A DNA stretch of 64,000 nt, taken from contig NC_084761.1 of assembly GCF_028858725.1 (NCBI RefSeq), positions 38,056,501 through 38,120,500 on the forward strand. The letters are read 5' to 3'. The notes below the pieces were generated by a model. The model saw only the letters and a list, made by a program, of their open reading frames with translations. It was not told the DNA's origin and searched no databases. The position numbers and the translations under genes were made by a program. Below, piece after piece: positions 47,444-64,000 of the stretch (position 1 is its first letter; each line of letters begins with the position of its first letter). The stretch is from Colius striatus. Lineage: Eukaryota > Chordata > Aves > Coliiformes > Coliidae.

Positions 47444-49931
47444 GGGTTTTTTGTTTTATTTTTTTTTTAAGACAAATCAAGTCTTAAGAAAATATTTCTG
47501 AGAACATGAAAAACAATGAACTGCACTGATTTTCAATAAACAGAAGTACAGGTATTTTACTATACTGAAGTTTAAAAAAATCCCCAACCTGCACTCAAAT
47601 CTGTAGGATTATACTACAAAAATATGCAGATCATATGTCAAATGAAAGGACAAATTCTGCTAATGATTAGTAAAAAGGCAACATCTTTTCTTAAAAGACA
47701 TTCTTGACCCAAAATGTTTTCCCTAAGGCAAGAAATTTTTTTTCTTTAGAAATTCCTGGGAAAATACAATAGAATGCTCTCTGTCAGATGTCAGAGAGCA
47801 TCTCTTAATCCTACCACACTCAAAGCTGGCAGAAAAAGCAATTTTTGGAAATGTGGCACAGAGAATACTACCTACATCTGTTAGTGTTGTCTTCATAGTC
47901 CATTTTGGTTGTTCATAGCTACATAGAATTAGTTTGGAATTTTTTTCTCTCCTGCTATCTTAATGATATTTTCTCTTTTGTCTATCTTAGACCCAAAGCT
48001 ATTTACACTTGGAATCCTGTTTTTCCTATTCACCACTGTAATCCAAGCCTAGCCAAACTTAAGACATTTGTTTTTTATCACAACACATTTCCATGTCTAA
48101 ATAATTGTTTTCTTTTTGATCTGCTGAAGGACTCACATATGAACTTGCTAGAGCACCACCCTCACACATCTTCTCAGTACCAAAAAGAAATGCTCTTTTG
48201 ATTGCTTTATTTACGTACAAAGTCACGTGTGTCTGTGGGACACCACTGAGGCCTCAGCAGTTCAGATCTTAATAAATCTGTTTCACTTAAAAGCATTTAG
48301 ACCATTTTAAACTTTTCTTTCTCTACGAAGTAAACCCAAACCCACAGAAATATATTTCCGATCCTTAAATTGAAATCTTAAGAGATCTTAAAGACATCAT
48401 TAACTAGTGCAAAACACTGTTTTGAGGAAAACCCTGGAGTTTTCCAATAGCATTCAAGAGTTTGGGCATTTTCTAGTTGCTCACACTCTTTCTGATTTAA
48501 CTGAGACAAGAGTGGAGTAAGAACCAAAGAACCACTCAGCAAGAAGTTGGGAAGTGGACTACAAAAGCTTAACAGAACTTGCCAGGAGTATTTTGATTGG
48601 GAAATCCATGTGGAAATGGATCAGAAGGGTGATGTCTTCTCATGGGGTTCTGACTTCTGACAAAGAAGTCTCCCTGATAGTATTTTGAAATGTCTTCTTT
48701 AGGTGAGTAACAAAGAATAAAGTTATACAGTTCCTACTTGGTACTCTCCAGGAGCCTGGAGAGTAGTTTTATTACCTTGAAAATCAGTTGGTTCATTGCA
48801 AACAGACATCACTTGAATGAACTGATCCTCTAGCCCTGTTGTATCTCAAGTTTCCTACTAGGTCAAATAGATTAAATACTTCAGCAAAATTCACAGGGCA
48901 ATAATTTTCAAGTATTGCTTGGCTTTTTGTTAATGAGATCAGCAGTTAAGTGAATACATGTCCAGAAAGCATTTTAATATAGTTAAGAATTGTGCACGTT
49001 TTTTGGAAAATGCTTACATTTATACTAACTGGGCCAGTTATCATATACTGATATTTGTGTTCTATACAGATTTCAGAGCTTTCTTATAGTAACTTAGAGT
49101 TTCTTGCTTAGGTATATGAGATCATCTGAAATTAATATTCTCTATGTTTGCCACAAAGTTTTTAAAAATGTAATTTCATTTGAAGTCAGCAGCAGCTAAG
49201 TGTGATGTAACTCAATGTGATGGTTTAGTTCAACTTTTTTACAGATTTTCTTTCCATAAAACTTTGCAGCAGATGTGACAATAGACATCCTTCTAAACAA
49301 TTAAAAAGAAGTGAAATTTTTAGTTTCTATACAGATTCGCCTCTTTCAGCTAAAAACCCCACTGCTGGAAGGCCTGAAGTAGCCCATAGGAAGCTTTGCT
49401 CTAATGTCATCTGGTAAGTTTACCTGCAGCTGTGTAAATGCTTCTCCGACTCTTCCTGTATCTAGGAGGCAAACTAGATCTGCTCATCAACAGCCATGGA
49501 GGGAGGGCAAATAATACGGACCCATACACAAACCAGTCCTTCTAACACTGAAAACTCTTATTCATGGGGTCAAACTGGTTCACAAATGAATATTGACTTG
49601 GAAATGAATGTACAGATTCCATTTTTTTTCAAATTTTCTTTTCTTTTATTTTTTTAACTTTTAACTCATCTGCAGAAACCCACCACTACCATGTAACACT
49701 TGTGACCTGGCCCAAATACACTGCATTTCAGAGTTTGTGATCTCTAATGATTTAAAACTCAGGACTATCTCACAATTTACACAATGCTTTCTGATTTTGT
49801 TAAAAATTCAGTTGGAGTTTTTAACTGATAATGCAATGTCAAAAGGTATTTTAAAAATACCGTGTTACTATCCCTGAATAAGACATTGTCATAAGAGATT
49901 GCTGTCATAGATAGAAAAAAAGTAATTCTTA

Positions 49932-50434
49932 TAGAACCATAGAATGGTAGGGGTTGGAAGGGACCTTTAGAGATCATCTAGTCCAATCCCCCTGCAGAAG
50001 CAGGTTCACCTAGATCAGGTCACATAGGAACATGTCCAGGCAGGTCTTGAAGACCTCCAAGGAAATAGACTCCACAACCCCTCTGGGCAGCCTGTGCCAC
50101 TGCTCCGTCACCCTCATAGTGAAATAGTTTTTTCTTATGTTTAAGTGGAACTTTTTGTGTTCCAGCTTCATCCCATTACCCCTTGTCCTGTTACTAGCTA
50201 CTATAGAAAAAAGGGATGTCCCAACCTCCTGACACCCACCCTTTAGATATTTATAAATGTTAATAAGATCCTCCCTCAGTCTCCTCTTCTCTAGACTAAA
50301 CAGCCCCAGTTCCGGCAGCCTTTCCTTGTATGAAAGATGTTCTATTCCCCTGATCATCTTAGTGGCCCTGTGCTGGACTCTCTCCAGAGGTTCTCTGTCC
50401 CTCTTGAGCTGAGGAGCCCAGAACTGGACACAGT
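49932..50434 (-). mobile_element. CR1 LINE 3' fragment
   Basis: CR1 3' end on the minus strand, nearly identical in structure to 45374-45945. The [20 protein letters not shown] and [20 protein letters not shown] blocks remain open. It is 5'-truncated at about 50434, close to the same CR1 position where several other copies here end. Confidence 0.95.
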
Positions 50435-52164
50435 TAGAAAGCTTTTTTTTTAAGACTATGTTTTAAAAATTATATACCACATATTTTTTTATGGAAATGA
50501 GCAGTAGAACATGACTCAAATTTCATTTGTTGCGGAAAAAGGGGAGCAACCTGCTAACCACAGTGTTGTGTTTTCATATCAAAATAGTGGGGGTTTTTTT
50601 TTGTATTCTAATTGCTTATCAACTAAAACCTCAAATTTCTCTTCAAATAGATTAAATGGAAATATCCTCAGTATTTACAGATGAACCTCAAGTATATTAA
50701 AGTTCATTTAGTTTCTCTCTGTGCATTAAAAACAAAAACCAGGAAAAAGAGTACAATAATTGAGGGAAGACTTATGGTAGTGTTTCTGAGCTGTCACTAC
50801 CTCTGAAACACATCACACTGAATAACAGGTCTCATGAATACTGGGGACCCACTCAGATTCAGATTACAGTAGAAGGCAGATGTGCAGTCTGCTCCACATG
50901 TTGCAGGAAAAGCTCCTCACCTATGGAGTGACATCTCAAAGTTATCCACTAATGATAAAACAGGACTCCTACTTCATTGTGTTTTGTATCTGATAACTTT
51001 CCAGTCCCTATTCCTATGGGACTGGAAGCCTGTACAGTGGTGGTGTTTCCTCCTCAGCAAATAGGAGGTACCTGCAGTTTCCCCATCTATCTGTTAGTAA
51101 GGTATAACTGCATCTTCACCTGGCTCTTGGGCAGAGGTCCGTTTTCAGAGGAAGTTGACAGAGCTGTGAAAATAAGACAGGCAAGTCCTAGCTCTGTCAA
51201 ACATTACAGGAATCATTCACTGTGTAAAAACATTATTACTTCCATGACTGTACATCTGTAAAAGCTGTGTTTTCTCAACTGCCAGTATCTTCTGATGTCA
51301 GATTTTTATGGTGTCCTTCTGCCAACCTGCTGAAAATAATATGCTTTTCTGTTTCTGAAAGTGGAAAATATGTTATGTTGCTGCATTTTATTCTGATGGG
51401 CAAAATATACTCTCAGACTTCTCAACCATTGTGGACATGTTGCCCAGCTTTGCCTGTGAGAAATCGAAAGGTAACTAGATACCGCCTCTTTTGTTTTAAT
51501 TTTCTAATATTGCTTTCACCACCTTGGAGGTGGTAAAAATATCACCCAAGATGAGAAGAACAACATGGGAGAGAAATAGATTTTAATTAATATCAAAGAG
51601 CTCATGCAAGTAAAGGGAAGTTAATTTTTAAACCAAGAGTATCTGATTTTAGGTCAATTTGGAAATCACAGCAGATAAATGGTTTCCTTAAACTGAGAGA
51701 CTCAAACTACTCATTTTGTTTTAAAGAAAAAAAAAAATGTTGTATTGACTCAGTTTTGAGCCCATATAGCATTGAGATAAATCCAAATCCACGATGCATT
51801 AGCAAGCAAAAGATTATGATGTCACCACAAATGTTATAAAGTCACTACTTCAAAAACATAAAACAGAAAAACAGATTTACAGGAACCAGATGGGCAAGGT
51901 TAGGATTCTTTTATTTTTTTTTTCCCCTGATTTTTCCATTGAAGTAAAGCTATCCAATTAGCAAACATAATGCTGGTTTTCTGTACTTCTCATTATCATA
52001 AAGACTACAGAAGATGGAATTATTACAGGTTTTAAAATAAAGTAACTTATTTGGCTGAAATAATTCTGTACATCTGTTTTTCATTTTCAATTGTGTTCAT
52101 ACCAGTAGTGTGCTATTTTCATTTACTCATATCTCTGGGATTCAACTTTTTGCTTCTATCTTTA

Positions 52165-58509
<6,345 letters not shown>

Positions 58510-58568
58510 ACATCTTGAAACTCCTCCAGAGATTTCTGTGGTGTGAAGACGTTTAATAAACTGATAAT
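58510..58568 (-). CDS. MAPK10: MAPK10 exon, beta-4/beta-5 region
   Basis: 59-nt exon in phase 0 at its start, ending with two bases of a split valine codon. It encodes IISLLNVFTPQKSLEEFQD, human positions 123-141. The acceptor follows TTTGCAG and the donor is GTAAGT, both close to consensus. The length equals the corresponding vertebrate JNK exon. The segment links helix C to the hinge. Ser in PQKSLEEF is where human JNK3 has Thr, to my recollection. Confidence 0.96.

Positions 58569-64000
<5,432 letters not shown>

Noticed and set aside
47905..48201. 98-codon plus-strand open frame
   Set aside because: No known motif, no splice or promoter context, and composition typical of translated intron.

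Overview
The window is vertebrate, almost certainly avian, nuclear DNA. It has AT-rich introns, many CR1 LINE fragments carrying the bird-type octamer 3' end, retroviral LTRs, and one large intron-split gene on the minus strand. That gene is MAPK10 (JNK3, c-Jun N-terminal kinase 3). Ten constitutive coding exons plus one alternative exon can be read with exact splice sites between 60900 and 9913. They give 385 residues matching the human JNK3 residue numbering 80-464 with no length change. The exons for residues 1-79 (glycine-rich loop and N-terminus) are not in the window and should lie beyond 64000.

Layout from high to low coordinates, the direction of MAPK10 transcription. 60901-64000 is upstream intron with an old plus-strand CR1. 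60771-60900, 58510-58568, 56874-57012 and 55464-55629 encode the N-lobe, hinge, HRD, DFG and TPY activation loop. 52257-52328 and 38659-38730 are two 72-nt versions of the same exon, 13.5 kb apart. 33051-33233 and 30288-30412 encode the MAPK insert and the lower C-lobe. 13604-13667, 12947-13024 and 9913-10060 encode the C-terminal extension, the last with two acceptors 5 nt apart that set a short or long C-terminus. The 3' UTR runs leftward from 9912. The left 9 kb is 3' UTR or flank with one CR1 interrupted by an LTR.

Introns hold most of the mobile DNA. Eight of the CR1 loci lie on the minus strand and two on the plus strand. There are three LTRs, all on the plus strand; the two inside the gene are antisense to MAPK10. 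Two of the three belong to the same family and each is nested inside a CR1. A decayed retroviral pol (RNase H-integrase) fragment lies at about 25430-26960 on the minus strand.

No bacterial-type system, CRISPR array, tRNA, rRNA or second protein-coding gene was found. The most interesting content is the intact mutually exclusive exon pair in a JNK paralogue classically described without kinase-domain isoforms, the tandem acceptor, and the nested LTR family, one member of which carries a codon-length 81-bp tandem repeat.
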